The notes: generated by a model not told the origin, from the letters alone. Shown: positions 31,371 through 41,891, numbered from the stretch's first letter. The stretch is 64,000 nucleotides of DNA from Craspedostauros australis (GCA_026770025.1 JAMXDE010000006.1:2362001-2426000), one strand, 5' to 3'. Translations and numbers: made by a program.

Positions 31371-32326
31371 CTTCAATGCTCCCCGCTGTTGCTCTCCCCT
31401 GCTCCTCGTGAGCTCCTCCAAGCTCCTGTGCTCGTTTGCTTTGCTCTTGCCACTGTGTTTGTGGTTGAGACTCAGGACGCTGCCCTTGCGGTTTGGGATA
31501 CGAATGCCGTTCCAAATGTGACGATGACGATGGCGCTGACGATGGCGCTGACGATGACGATGATGCTGACAATGATGACAAGAAGCGATCACTGCGTGGG
31601 TTTGGATACTGTGCGCCTCGATGTTGTTGAGGCACGACACGCACTCCTCTTTCCGCCGCTTTCTGCAACTCTCAGTGAGGAGGAGCGAATCGTACGGAAC
31701 GAAGTCAACCCTGTCGCTCTTGTGGCTCTCGTGCCTTTGTTCTCCCCTTTCGTCATCGTATGCACAAGAGCAGCGCAAACAAGAACAAGCAAGAGACCAA
31801 ACAACCACGCGGCGAAAGTCGCAAGAGCGATTGAGATGGCGATTGACGAAAAGCCAGCAACATCCACGATAAATCTTCAACACCGTATTTGTCACACACA
31901 TGATTGGTCCACGTCTACAAACACACGACCACATGGACTACAAATGGAAGTTCGCATTCGTGACAACGTCATCATGTTTCCATGTCCGTGAATGATGAGT
32001 CATACATGACGTCATTGGTGGAACAACGACAGAAACGAAAAAGACGAAAAACACACGATTCTTGGAGGCAAGACCAAGGTGAACAGGAAGCACAAGACCA
32101 AACAGGTGCTTCGTGTTCTTGACAGATCGGCTTCGTGCGATGCTCCGCCTCAGCATTGGGCTCCTTCTCTCGCCGTCAAAAACTTCCACCAGTGCGCCTT
32201 CGTGCGAGCTACGCATGATAGGAATAGAATTGAGGCTGCGCAAGGTCACGAGAGCACTGCAATCAAACGAGTAGTACTCGAGGTCGTACTCTCATACGTA
32301 GTCGCGCTCGAACTCGTGGAGAGTGC
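31371..32326. other. Divergent intergenic region with GAT-rich tract
   Basis: About 955 bp between the carrier (minus) and COG4 (plus). A degenerate GATGACGATGGC-type array occupies about 31518-31580 and keeps frames open on both strands. No gene is supported. Confidence 0.5.
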
Positions 32327-35300
32327 TTGGGAAGCAGGATGGAGTCGCAGGAAAGACACGATGGCAGTCACAACGGGCACCAGCAGCAGCTGCCGCAGCA
32401 CCAATCGCATGACTCGCCGCAGTCTTTCCAAGAGGTGATCTCGTCGTTGCTGATGGCCACGGAAGAGCTGCGGCAAAGCGTCACGAAAACGGATGACATC
32501 ACGGCCAAGGCTGTGCTGTTCTGGAAGCACGAGCTCGAGGCATGTCTGCATTCCCTCTTCGTGGAGCTGCCATCCGCTGCAAACGGCGCGGATGGAGATG
32601 CCGCCATCCACGCCGACATGTTCAACCTCGTGTTCCGAAAGGTCGTGGCGGCCGCCAAGCTCGTCATGGACCATGCCTTGCAAAAGCCGGAATTGGATGA
32701 CCACCCAGCCAAGGACCCCACGTCCTCCACGCCGCCACCTGCGCACGATGCTGCGTTGGAGCGGGACTGTCAGGCGGCCGTGGCAAGGATTGTGGAGCTC
32801 CAATTTCATCTCATGCTGGACCCGTCCAATCCCGACAAGCCGAACAACACCCAGCAACGCAAGGAGAGAATCGATCAGATCATCGCGTCGTACCAATCCT
32901 ACCAAAGGCTGGTGCTGCGCCAGCGTGCCAAATACGCGATCGCTCGGTTGGTGGAGTATCGACAGCAGCAGAAGGAGTCGGCGATGCATTCCTTCGCCAA
33001 CGCGCACCATGACGACGATGACATGGACGATGACGACGACCCTTACACGACATCCTCGCACGTGCATGTGGCGACCGTCATCTTGGGACAAGCCAGCGCA
33101 TTGATCCATCCGTTGCTCATGTGGAGATCCAGCGTGCCGGCGCCACCGTCTGCGAGCAATAGTGACAGCCACAATGGCAATGGCAATGCAGATGAGGATG
33201 AGGATGTTCATTTCATCTACGAGATGTGTGATAAGACGATCGACGTGCTGGACGAGCAGGCTCAGACATTGACGCGGACTGTCACCACGTGGTTCTACGA
33301 GGACAAATCCATCGACGATTGGATGGTCAAAAGCTCTGCCTTTGATGCGCAATTGCAGCAGGCGGAGACCTTGAAACCGCAAGATCCCAGCAGTGTCATC
33401 GATCTGGACGATCTGGATCAAACGGTCGAAGAGATGGCCTTCATCGGACAGCTCGTGGCGCGTTATCTGGCCTTGATCGAGGATCAGACGTCCACGCAGC
33501 TGACTGTGTTGTCGAGGGACGTGCAGCCCGAATGGACCTGGAAATACGCCCTGCTCGAACGCTACTTGGCGATGCAGCAGTGGCAGTCGGCATTGCTGTT
33601 GGCCAATCCTGTTTCCATCGTCGTTGGAACCAACATCCAAGTGCCATCCGTCGTGGAAGACGCGCAGTACCTGTCCACCAAGTCGCTCGAACGTGCCGCC
33701 TCCACGCGTTCCGATCAGGCCATTGGGACTGTGGCGCACAGCCTTTCCACCTATGTTTGGTCCACGGACATAGTGCAGGGCGGTGGCGGAGTGTATCAGG
33801 CTCTGATCGAACAGAAAGGATGCTTCGCCGAGAGCATCAACGATGATCATGGCGACGGTGCAAACAACACGAACGATGCTGCGAACAATGCCCGATCCAA
33901 CGATGACGTCGAGGAGAAGACACCCCCGCGCAGCGGTGGATTCGCAGCAGCTTTGATGGGGGCGCTGCGAGATGATGGTCGAGACAAGAAGAAGAATCGC
34001 GCGGCCGCGCTCAAAAGCAAATCATCCATATCAACAGCGTCGAGCGGGAGCAAACCATCAAGCGCTCCATCATCTGGCAACCTGCTCAGCGCACTGTCCT
34101 CGTTCGGCATGACGGGCGCGTCAGAGAAGATGCAGCAAATGCGGCTGGAAACCACCTTGTGTTCATTGAATGGAATTCACTCGGCATCCACCGCATGCAT
34201 CGGACTCGTGAAGCTGCTGGATTCGTTGCTGGAAGAAGAAGATGATCATGACAGCGACGACGGCGGCAACAATGGCGCGAATGGAAATGATGATGGTGCA
34301 CGAGACGACCAACGCAAATCCAAACGCAGTGGCACCAATAACATGATCCAACTTGCACGCGAAGAGCTGGCCAGGTATAGCAAGACATACCAGCAGCTCA
34401 TGGAATCATCGGTGCAGCGTATTGTTGTGGAGTGGTGCGGCAAACCGTCGGACGCTGCAGTGTACAAGGGTTCATTCTGTCTTCCCGTTATCCGGTACAC
34501 CATGGAACGCGAGCAGTACGACATCTTCGACACCAATGCTTTGGCTGCGGCCGAAGACGATGCGCGCCTGGAAAAGATCCTACTCCATCCAATACAACAC
34601 TCGATACTGCTCAAGAACTTGGATAGGTGTGATGCCTCTATCCTCACAGCCATCTGCTCCGAACTCGCCTCGTCGCTCGTCGAGTTGTTCCTGGATTGCA
34701 TCCAAGTGACTTCGCACAACCACGCCATCCCACCAAAGCAATTCACTGATTGGGGCGCGATGCTCTTTGCCAAGCAGGTTCGCCTCCTGCAATCCTACCT
34801 GGGAAAGGCGATGCAGAAAGCAGCATCGTCGATCAGCGATATCCATGACGATGACACGCAACAGGTGGCGATTGGACACTTGTCGCAGTGGGAGCGGTTG
34901 CTGCAGGTCGTCACGGTGCTGCAACTGGAACGCCCATCGGATTGGTCTTTGTACCAAGCCACATCGATTTTGACGTTGGAGGAATTGGAACGTGCCATGA
35001 AGTTGCGTGTGGACTTTCGCAAGGATGCGATTGCTCGCATGGTGACGAGTCTCCAACCCAAACCCTCAGAAGTGGCACCACCAACGATGGATGAATCTAG
35101 GGATACGATGAATGCCGCATCCAGCACAGCACCGAACATGCAACCTGCTGCTTCATCGAGAGCACCGCCACCAACAATGATGGCAGCACCAACAGCAGCA
35201 ACTGTGGCACCACAAATCCAGCAGACCGCGTTGGCACCACCACCCGTGCAGATGATGACACCGCCTCCAATGTATAATCCGGCAACAGCAGCGGCAGCAA

Positions 35301-35530
35301 CAACAACTCCGATACAACAACAACAACAGCAGCAACGGCCCCCTCCGCGTCCGCCACAAGCAGCTGCACCGGTTTCTTCATTTTACTCTCAGCCACCTGC
35401 AATGCGTCCTCAACAGCCCACTACAACGGCTGGAACTCCATCCTTCCTGCCACCCCCACCACCGCCGCCTCCTCCAGCTCAAAACGGGTCATTTTTGCCG
35501 CCACCCCCGCCACCGCCACCACAAAGATAG
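32327..35530 (+). CDS. COG4: Conserved oligomeric Golgi complex subunit 4, with proline-rich tail
   Basis: A 1067-residue homologue of COG4, part of lobe A of the COG tether that captures retrograde vesicles at the Golgi. Matching segments include VVEDAQYLSTKSLERA near residue 441, the TTLCSLNGIHSASTACIGL region near 608, TDWGAMLFAKQVRLLQSYL near 806 and ELERAMKLRVDFRKDAIARM near 887, the conserved C-terminal end of the family. Acidic and glycine-rich insertions separate these blocks. Unlike usual COG4, which ends soon after the last block, about 155 further residues are rich in Pro, Ala and Gln, ending in two runs of nine and eight prolines near 1043-1065. The start could also be the ATG at 32339. 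No intron is needed. Confidence 0.85.
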   Translation: MGSRMESQERHDGSHNGHQQQLPQHQSHDSPQSFQEVISSLLMATEELRQSVTKTDDITAKAVLFWKHELEACLHSLFVELPSAANGADGDAAIHADMFNLVFRKVVAAAKLVMDHALQKPELDDHPAKDPTSSTPPPAHDAALERDCQAAVARIVELQFHLMLDPSNPDKPNNTQQRKERIDQIIASYQSYQRLVLRQRAKYAIARLVEYRQQQKESAMHSFANAHHDDDDMDDDDDPYTTSSHVHVATVILGQASALIHPLLMWRSSVPAPPSASNSDSHNGNGNADEDEDVHFIYEMCDKTIDVLDEQAQTLTRTVTTWFYEDKSIDDWMVKSSAFDAQLQQAETLKPQDPSSVIDLDDLDQTVEEMAFIGQLVARYLALIEDQTSTQLTVLSRDVQPEWTWKYALLERYLAMQQWQSALLLANPVSIVVGTNIQVPSVVEDAQYLSTKSLERAASTRSDQAIGTVAHSLSTYVWSTDIVQGGGGVYQALIEQKGCFAESINDDHGDGANNTNDAANNARSNDDVEEKTPPRSGGFAAALMGALRDDGRDKKKNRAAALKSKSSISTASSGSKPSSAPSSGNLLSALSSFGMTGASEKMQQMRLETTLCSLNGIHSASTACIGLVKLLDSLLEEEDDHDSDDGGNNGANGNDDGARDDQRKSKRSGTNNMIQLAREELARYSKTYQQLMESSVQRIVVEWCGKPSDAAVYKGSFCLPVIRYTMEREQYDIFDTNALAAAEDDARLEKILLHPIQHSILLKNLDRCDASILTAICSELASSLVELFLDCIQVTSHNHAIPPKQFTDWGAMLFAKQVRLLQSYLGKAMQKAASSISDIHDDDTQQVAIGHLSQWERLLQVVTVLQLERPSDWSLYQATSILTLEELERAMKLRVDFRKDAIARMVTSLQPKPSEVAPPTMDESRDTMNAASSTAPNMQPAASSRAPPPTMMAAPTAATVAPQIQQTALAPPPVQMMTPPPMYNPATAAAATTTPIQQQQQQQRPPPRPPQAAAPVSSFYSQPPAMRPQQPTTTAGTPSFLPPPPPPPPPAQNGSFLPPPPPPPPQR
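35425..35524 (+). repeat. Proline-codon runs at the COG4 C-terminus
   Basis: CCA/CCG/CCT codon strings encode two polyproline runs flanking an Ala-Gln-Asn-Gly-Ser spacer, just before the stop. The design FLPPPPPPPPP twice resembles profilin-binding segments of formins. Confidence 0.75.
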
Positions 35531-35962
35531 CGTCAGCATTATCCCCCTTGGTAGATGTACTTGTACGGGACGGTGGCAGGCTCGTCCAAATGACATGAAT
35601 TGGTACTATTTTTGCTTCACAATAACGTCGTAAAGATCAAGGTTGATACTGCAGCAAAATCTCTCTCTAGAGAATGTATAGGTACATCAAAGGATATAGA
35701 GCATCGTTTTCGTCATCGCAATGCACAGTACAAATGAACCGGGTTGCTTTCTTGGTTGTTTGTCTGGTTGGTATCATGTATTCGATTGCTAGATTATTGT
35801 CTGCATCAGTACACTGCGATGGTCGTACTTGATATGGCTGGACTTTGCGACTATCATACAATGGAAAGACAATGATGTCTCTCTACGAGCAGAAAGGCTT
35901 GAGTGTATGTCTTGCTCGCCATGGCGAACTAATGCGGGTATCCGTTGTCCATGCATACTGAT
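35531..35962. other. Convergent intergenic, no gene seen
   Basis: About 430 bp between the stops of COG4 and the next minus-strand gene. AT-rich; no element recognised. Confidence 0.45.
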
Positions 35963-36925
35963 TCATGCCACATCCAGATCCAGTTTGTGCACTTCCGTCC
36001 CATCCGTCAGTGGCCGGTACATCGTCCCATAGTTCACTTCCTCATCGTTGTCGTCAGGTTCCGCCCACAGGGATCGTTCTCTGCAGCATTCGTCGCTCAT
36101 GATCCGTATCAGGTAGTAGACGACGATACCAGGCATAACTCCCAGGATTCCAACGAGCAAGAACGGAGCAACATTGGTGTCCGCCTCGTGCGATATGGAA
36201 CTGAGGACGATGATCATGATGCACAAGGCGGAGATGGAGGATGTTGTGCCGCCCATGAATCGTGCAAGCCAGTATCTATCGTCGTAGTAGTCTACGGAAC
36301 CAAAGAGGACGGCGCCCAGCCCCGCGCAGGTCGCTGCGATGATCGCGAAATCTGCGGGGAATACCTGATTTGGACGCCACCGATGCGTGGATGCTCTCAC
36401 CGCAAAGATGAGGAGGGGCAGTACGCTGATGGACACGCCAACCCAGTGACGCCATGTCGTGGCAAGCAAGGAATTGAAGACCGAGCGGCAGCAGCATGGG
36501 CTATGGTGTTCCGCATTGTTGCGATGGTTCGTCCTGCGACTGTCGCTGTTGCTGTAGTTGGTGTTGACTGAGGCGGCGGTTGTCTTGACATCTCCGCCAC
36601 TGCCACTGTTACCGTTGTTACTCCGGCTGCTGGCATCGCTGTCAGTGTCCGTCTGGAGGCTGGAGAGAATGGTGATCTTCAGAATGCTGGAATCCAGCGC
36701 AAAGATTCGTTTCTGATTCAGTCCATCATTGTCGCCGTTGCGGCGGCCTTGCTGCTCAGGAGATGATGCATTTTGCTGTTGATGCTGATTCTGCAATGGG
36801 ACGCTTCCGTTTCCGTTGCTGTGAGAATCATGAGGATCCGTGAGTTCGATGTGATTGGCTTCCAGGTTGAGGGCAGTTGAGCTTTCAGGCTGGTGCTCTG
36901 CTTGAAGCAGCGGCGTGTAACGCAT
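35963..36925 (-). CDS. Unknown four-helix membrane protein
   Basis: A 320-residue protein with a polar, Asn/Ser-rich first half (about 140 residues) and a membrane second half. Helices lie near residues 163-180, 193-212, 224-242 and 249-270. The last pair (FMGGTTSSISALCIMIIV, then PFLLVGILGVMPGIVVYYLI) loosely recalls the two-helix core of TMEM230/TMEM134 proteins, where a Pro-Gly precedes a tyrosine in the second helix. That resemblance is weak. The C-terminus is acidic and ends near VHKLDLDVA. No signal peptide is visible. Function unknown. Confidence 0.7.
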   Translation of the reverse strand: MRYTPLLQAEHQPESSTALNLEANHIELTDPHDSHSNGNGSVPLQNQHQQQNASSPEQQGRRNGDNDGLNQKRIFALDSSILKITILSSLQTDTDSDASSRSNNGNSGSGGDVKTTAASVNTNYSNSDSRRTNHRNNAEHHSPCCCRSVFNSLLATTWRHWVGVSISVLPLLIFAVRASTHRWRPNQVFPADFAIIAATCAGLGAVLFGSVDYYDDRYWLARFMGGTTSSISALCIMIIVLSSISHEADTNVAPFLLVGILGVMPGIVVYYLIRIMSDECCRERSLWAEPDDNDEEVNYGTMYRPLTDGTEVHKLDLDVA

Positions 36926-37627
36926 GGTGGCAATGGATAGGGTAGGTAGGTTGCGAGATGGTGTGGGTATTGGTAGGAGGCGCTTGTGGTTGATGCTGCT
37001 GTGGATGGTGGAGAGACAAATGTTGTGAGGGAATCAACGGAGGTTGTTTGTGAGCGATGCAAGCGAAAAGCACGGGAAGAGAGTTGCTGGCGTCACCAAT
37101 GACACCGATAACGAAGCCGCGCAGGCGATCATTCCGAACGGCAACACGCTGGTCTGCAGGCAGCTGAACATTCGGTTTCAAATTGTTGACACCAAGGGAA
37201 ACAAGGAACAACGACAACGCGAACGGACACGCGACAGCAGCGTCTGTACCTGCGTCCCTCGCCACCAATTTTGAACGGAGAAACTTGTTTTCGGCGAAAT
37301 CGTTCAACACAAGTCTGTCCGTCGTTCCATCTGGTGTTCAGACCTGGTCGTGACTGAGGCCGTTGGTATCAAACCACGACTGGGAAACCGATGAACGCAC
37401 AAGTCACGACCAAGATTTCCGAAACTATCTTGGTCGTTGTGCATCACCGTGGATCACCAGCTTTGGATCATCGCCATTCGGCTGTGTTCGTGCCGCAAGA
37501 CAAGACTAAGATCTCATACTCGCACTCGTGGGTGATCAAGTCGAGCACGAGCTGCATAGCCGACGGCGTCAGAACAAGGAAAGGCAAGAACAGGACACAA
37601 CAAAACATCGAGAGGGAACGACGACCG
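36926..37627. other. Divergent intergenic region
   Basis: About 700 bp between the four-helix gene (minus) and the metallo-beta-lactamase gene (plus). The frame of the latter is open from an ATG at 37391, so the last 240 bp could be coding, but its composition does not look it. Confidence 0.4.
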
Positions 37628-38833
37628 ATGACGACCTACCTTCGACGAATGGCTGCGGCCTCTGTCGGCACGTTCGTTGCGACCAAGACAAGATGTGATG
37701 CTGCTGATGCTGCTACTGGTGCAACTGCGGACAAGGGCAATGTCGGCGAGAAGCATGAGGCTGATGCTCAATCGAGATTGCTCTTCTTGGGGACAGGCAG
37801 TTCCACGGGATGTCCACGCCCGCTGTGTCCTATGCTGTTTCCGCCGTCGTCGTCAACGCCGTCCAAAGGTTCTCCATCGGGAACCGCAAACGACGCGGTT
37901 CGCGAATTCTACGCCAATCGGTGTGATGTCTCGCGGTTGGCGAGCCAAGGGGACCCCAAAACCAACAAGAACTACAGAAACAACCCCTCTCTGCTTCTCA
38001 GTCACATTCATGCTGACAGCGATGCTGACAACAGCAGCAGCAGCAATAACGCTGTTTGGAAGCACGTCATCTTTGACGTCGGCAAGACCTTCCGCGAAGG
38101 CGCGTTGCGATGGTTCCCAGAACACCGAGTGCAGAGTCTGGATGCCATTGTGCTCACGCACGAGCACATGGATGCGGCTGGTGGTCTGGATGACGTTCGT
38201 GGATTCCAAGGACACACCGGCAAGGAAAAATCCGACAGCCATGCCATTCCAGTACATCTATCGCAGCACTGTCTCGAAGATGTTGCGGGACGTTTCACGT
38301 GGTTGTTCCCCAATCATCAAGCACCGACGAAGGAAGACAAGGAAAACAATGACAACAATCCGACCGTCAAACGTCACGTTGCCAGTCTCGGTGTCAGCGT
38401 ATTTGAGGCATTCAAACCATTCACGGCGGCAGGGTTTGAGATCACACCGCTGCCTGTGTGGCACGGCGCCGACCTAATCAGCTACGGGTTTTCATTCTCC
38501 CTCAAATCCAAATCTGGCGAAGCTACCAATATCGTCTACCTTTCCGACATCTCCCAGATGGTGCCTGAGACATTGGAGTACATCCACAACGAGCTCCCGC
38601 CCACGGACATTCTGATCGTCGATGCGCTCTTGCTCCATGGCGACAGCCATCCAGTCCATTTCACGCTGAAGCAATCCATCGAGACCGCCAAGCAAATAAA
38701 CGCCAAGAAGACATTTCTCGTGGGCATGAGCTGCGATGCCTTCCTGCCGCATGACGAGATGAATGCCAAGTTGCAACGGGAGCAAGACATTGATATCCAG
38801 TTGGCATATGATGGGCAGGCCCTGTACTTTTGA
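37628..38833 (+). CDS. PhnP-like metallo-beta-lactamase-fold hydrolase
   Basis: A 401-residue hydrolase from ATG 37628; an in-frame ATG at 37391 would add 79 residues. The fold starts with LLFLGTGSSTGCPRPLC near residue 52. The metal motif is LTHEHMDAAGGLDDVR near 176, followed by VWHGADLISYGF near 278, YLSDISQM near 304, and IVDALLLHGDSHPVHFT near 330. This set matches the PhnP/lactonase-like group, which cleaves cyclic phosphodiesters in bacteria. The motif HEHMDA has Ala where PhnP has His after Asp, a variant common in the plant-type members. A long insertion in the first 100 residues of the domain is family-atypical. The substrate in eukaryotes is not known. AATAAA follows at 38879. Confidence 0.82.
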   Translation: MTTYLRRMAAASVGTFVATKTRCDAADAATGATADKGNVGEKHEADAQSRLLFLGTGSSTGCPRPLCPMLFPPSSSTPSKGSPSGTANDAVREFYANRCDVSRLASQGDPKTNKNYRNNPSLLLSHIHADSDADNSSSSNNAVWKHVIFDVGKTFREGALRWFPEHRVQSLDAIVLTHEHMDAAGGLDDVRGFQGHTGKEKSDSHAIPVHLSQHCLEDVAGRFTWLFPNHQAPTKEDKENNDNNPTVKRHVASLGVSVFEAFKPFTAAGFEITPLPVWHGADLISYGFSFSLKSKSGEATNIVYLSDISQMVPETLEYIHNELPPTDILIVDALLLHGDSHPVHFTLKQSIETAKQINAKKTFLVGMSCDAFLPHDEMNAKLQREQDIDIQLAYDGQALYF

Positions 38834-39063
38834 ACACATCCACCCCAACGCTGTTGAAGAAAGAAGTACATCAACACGAATAAAGAATGTTGCAACTAAA
38901 GCTACGACTGAAGCATTCCTAATATTTCCATCGATCGATTCAACATCTCTACTCTTTTGAGCTGGCTATTTCATCTGCTTTAGAGTAGGGTGCTTGCTTA
39001 GATTATTCGTATTGGTCGATCGTTCGACGACTCTCCCTCCCTCCCGAGAGAGTGCTTTGAAAT

Positions 39064-39885
39064 TCATTTCGATTCGAGGTGCTCTTGATACTTCGCAATC
39101 GCCCCTTTCTCGAAACTCTTGATGGCGAAGTTGACGACCGTCTGGTTGATGGTGGCCGTCGCTGCATTCAGCACACCCTCCGGAAGCAGCCTCATTGGAG
39201 CGGGGAGCTTGCCACCTGATTCGAACGATATCTTCCCCGTCAAGCCCTTCCCGTCATCAGACGCGCGTAGCTCACCGACCACCTCAATCTCAATTCCCAA
39301 TGCCTCCGGAGATATCGACATGCCTGGGAGAATCTCGACTTGGGGATCGAATGCGACGGATTGCAACGCAAACACCGGCAGGTTGGGATCGTTCCGAACC
39401 AATCCGGTCCACATCTTGATGTCGACGGTGGGCGCGAGCTTCAGCGTGACGAACTGCAAATTCATGGTGCGTAGCCGGTAGATGGAATTCCCCAACTCCG
39501 TCGTCAGATCTTCATCCCAGATGGACATGGCCAACGACCTCTCATCCTTGAGCCACTCCACGATGGATTCTCGGTCGGCCTCGTCCCGAAGTTCGGTTAC
39601 CAACGCCGCGGTGGCACCGAACTTGATGTCGCCCTTGCGTCGTTCCAACGCAAAGTAGGGTCCGTCGCGTGACAGAAGTTCTCGCCGTCGAGACATGACC
39701 GTGTTCTGTGGCTTCGTTGTGGATGCAGACGACATGCGCAATGGTCCAACTGATGACACATGTCGCGATGATGTGTCCACTACGTCAGAAGGCAGGGTGG
39801 CTTGCGCAACATTCGTCGCAACGGGGGCAAATGCAACTGTGGAGCACCCCATGATGGCCACAAGGCAGAGGGAGCGGATCATCAT
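39064..39885 (-). CDS. Plastid-targeted DUF1997-like protein
   Basis: A 273-residue protein from the ATG at 39885 (MMIRSLCLVAIMGC). The signal peptide ends STVAF|APVA, an almost canonical ASAFAP motif for plastid import in heterokonts. The mature part (FGATAALVTELRDEADRES onward) fits DUF1997, a family widespread in cyanobacteria and plastids with a lipid-binding-like fold. Features include WDEDLTTELGNSIYRLR and a C-terminal helix INQTVVNFAIKSFEKGAIAKYQEHL. The family's function is not established. The open frame extends 79 residues upstream through Ser/His-rich repeats that look like leader sequence. Confidence 0.78.
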   Translation of the reverse strand: MMIRSLCLVAIMGCSTVAFAPVATNVAQATLPSDVVDTSSRHVSSVGPLRMSSASTTKPQNTVMSRRRELLSRDGPYFALERRKGDIKFGATAALVTELRDEADRESIVEWLKDERSLAMSIWDEDLTTELGNSIYRLRTMNLQFVTLKLAPTVDIKMWTGLVRNDPNLPVFALQSVAFDPQVEILPGMSISPEALGIEIEVVGELRASDDGKGLTGKISFESGGKLPAPMRLLPEGVLNAATATINQTVVNFAIKSFEKGAIAKYQEHLESK

Positions 39886-39937
39886 GACGGCGATGGAAGT
39901 TGTTGGAAAGGATGCCTTCAGGTGCCTGGCTTGGTTG

Positions 39938-39957
39938 ATGGATGGATGGATGGATGG
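39938..39957. repeat. Short (ATGG) tetranucleotide run
   Basis: ATGGATGG-type units repeated about five times in the leader of the DUF1997-like gene. Minor microsatellite. Confidence 0.8.
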
Positions 39958-40122
39958 AGAATTTGTGGATGGGTGAGCGATGGGTGAGTAATGCGTGATC
40001 GTTGCTTCATTGCGCACTTTGATAGAAAGGCATGGCATGATCCCAATGTTCGAACCAGGACACGACCCGCAATGCGTCAGATGCTCTGAGGTCGTACAAT
40101 AGGTGCGATGCACAAAGACCAT

Positions 40123-40758
40123 TGATGATGGTTTGTTTCGATGATGTGTGTCTGCGTTGCACGACTATTCCGCTTCTTTTCTTCATTCATTTGTTCGTTT
40201 TTCTGTTGTTGGCGTGTGCGTCATCGGCGTTGGACTTTTCCTGTTTCTGATTTTCGATCGAATCGGTCAATGAAGAACCATTGAATCTACGACCACATGG
40301 ACTGTATGTTTTGAAGATACCAACTTGACACGATATCACCCGGATGTGTCATGACGACCACAACAGCTTCTTGTTCCGCGTGTCGGAATCCGTCAACAGA
40401 ACGACGCAGTGTGTGTCATGCTGTGATCCACGGGGAGGATGTTGGCACTCTCTCGATCATCATTCCTCCTTTCTTGTGCCGTTCTTGTTCTTGTTCTTGT
40501 CCTCGTTTCCTTCGATTTCTGTGTCTCCTGTTCCGCGTTTTGTTCGGCGGTTGTTCCACACTCATTCCATCATCTTCGATCCACTCCATCACTCGGCATC
40601 CCATCAATAGCTCCATTCTTTCCGTCTCTCTCTCCCCATACCATACTATACCATACCATACCATACCATACCATACCATACCATACCATACCATACCATA
40701 CCATACCATACCATACCATACCATACCATACCATCTCCTTTGCCAATATCCACCCATC
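40123..40758. other. Divergent promoter region containing a pentanucleotide microsatellite
   Basis: About 640 bp before the chalcone-isomerase-fold gene (nearly 900 bp counting the leader of the DUF1997-like gene). It is pyrimidine-rich on the plus strand (TTCTTG repeats at 40480-40510) and ends in the CCATA array described separately. No gene supported. Confidence 0.5.
40637..40734. repeat. (CCATA)n pentanucleotide microsatellite
   Basis: About 19 tandem CCATA units with one CTATA variant near the start, ending 25 bp before the start codon of the chalcone-isomerase-fold gene. The minus strand reads TATGG repeats. Its place suggests it lies in the 5' UTR or core promoter. Confidence 0.97.
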
Positions 40759-41481
40759 ATGCCAATGCTCCGCAATCACAAGATCCGAGTGGCCGCCTTC
40801 GTCCTGTTCCTTGCCACAGCGACGAGGGGCAACGTCAATCATGATGGGAATGTCGGAGGCGGCGGAACAGCAGCGGTGCTGGCATCGCCAACAGCACCAG
40901 GATCCGTCTCCATCCACAGCTCGTCGCTTTCCGTAGAGGGCGTGCACCTGCCCGATTCGCACGTCCTGGACGGAGTCATGCTGCAACGCAACGGTCATGG
41001 CATTCGGTCCATCAACTTCTTCGGCTTTGAGATCAAGGCCTACGTGGCTGGACTGTACACAGAGGTGACGGTGAATTCGGAGGAGGACGTGCTGTCGTAC
41101 CTGGAATCCGGCAGTCCCATGATCTTCGATTGCACATTTCTCAAGAGCGTTGGACAGGGTCGTGTGACCTCAGCGTGGGAGCAGCAGCTGGAGTACAGCG
41201 TGACGCATCGGTACGACCACTACGAGAAGGACAGGGATCGGTTCATCGGCATGTTCGGTCCCATCAAGGCATACGGCAAGGAGATGATGCAGCTGATCGG
41301 CGACGAGACGGTGGTGTACGACCAAGGCCAGCGGAAGGGGTCCATCCCCGGCAGGGACTTTCAGCGTGCGTTCCTGAGTATGTGGTTTGGCGAGAAGGCC
41401 GTGGCGGACGATCTGAAGTGGGGTCTGCTGGGTGAACTGAATTCCAATAGCAAGATGAAGCTGGCCGTTGTGGAAGCATGA
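40759..41481 (+). CDS. Chalcone-isomerase-fold protein with signal peptide
   Basis: A 240-residue protein. The N-terminus (VAAFVLFLATATRG) is a signal peptide. The mature domain begins VEGVHLPDSHVLDGVMLQRNGHGIRSINFFGFEIKAYVAGLY, the opening strands of the chalcone-isomerase fold, with FLKSVGQGRV and FQRAFLSMWFGEKAV later, matching the non-catalytic bacterial/algal CHI-like group rather than plant flavonoid enzymes. Those proteins bind fatty acids or have no known substrate. The start ATG 40759 was chosen because it creates the signal peptide; the frame is open upstream to 40351 through the CCATA array. Confidence 0.82.
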   Translation: MPMLRNHKIRVAAFVLFLATATRGNVNHDGNVGGGGTAAVLASPTAPGSVSIHSSSLSVEGVHLPDSHVLDGVMLQRNGHGIRSINFFGFEIKAYVAGLYTEVTVNSEEDVLSYLESGSPMIFDCTFLKSVGQGRVTSAWEQQLEYSVTHRYDHYEKDRDRFIGMFGPIKAYGKEMMQLIGDETVVYDQGQRKGSIPGRDFQRAFLSMWFGEKAVADDLKWGLLGELNSNSKMKLAVVEA

Positions 41482-41891
41482 TGGGCGAGCAGAATTGGCT
41501 TGATTGCATTGCGCTCTGTTTGGCAGGGTTGCAAGTGTCAGTAGTGACACCAATCATTGCATGGTAGAGCAGAGCACAGCGAGTTGCCACCGCTACATAG
41601 ACAACAGATTCGAGGAACTGAAGTTCATTTGAGTGCTGAAGTTTAACAGAATTGTCATGGAACTGCAGCCCTATTTATGCTAGAGAAGAGTAGCATGACT
41701 ATCATTGAGCGTACTCACATGGTATGAATCTTCAGTTTGCTCCCAATCAAATGGAACGGAGCGGAGCCAAATGAAACCCAGGCGGCGTCACAAACAGTGT
41801 TGGCGTCAGGACGGTGAGAAAGTCAAAGTATAGTGCACTCCTCTTTCTTCTTGTTCCTTGCTTCATTTCGCCTGCTCTACTCTACTCTACT
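41482..41891. other. Convergent intergenic, no gene seen
   Basis: About 410 bp between the stops of the chalcone-isomerase-fold gene and TAM41, ending in a CTCTA pentamer run at 41876-41895. Confidence 0.45.

Noticed and set aside
31362-31991. 209-codon plus-strand frame between the carrier and COG4
   Set aside because: Methionine/threonine repeats arise from the GATGAC array; no homology visible and it overlaps the likely carrier leader.
32246-33850. 534-codon open frame on the minus strand
   Set aside because: It lies wholly opposite COG4, has no family features and is His/Arg/Val-rich as expected from the codon bias of the true gene.
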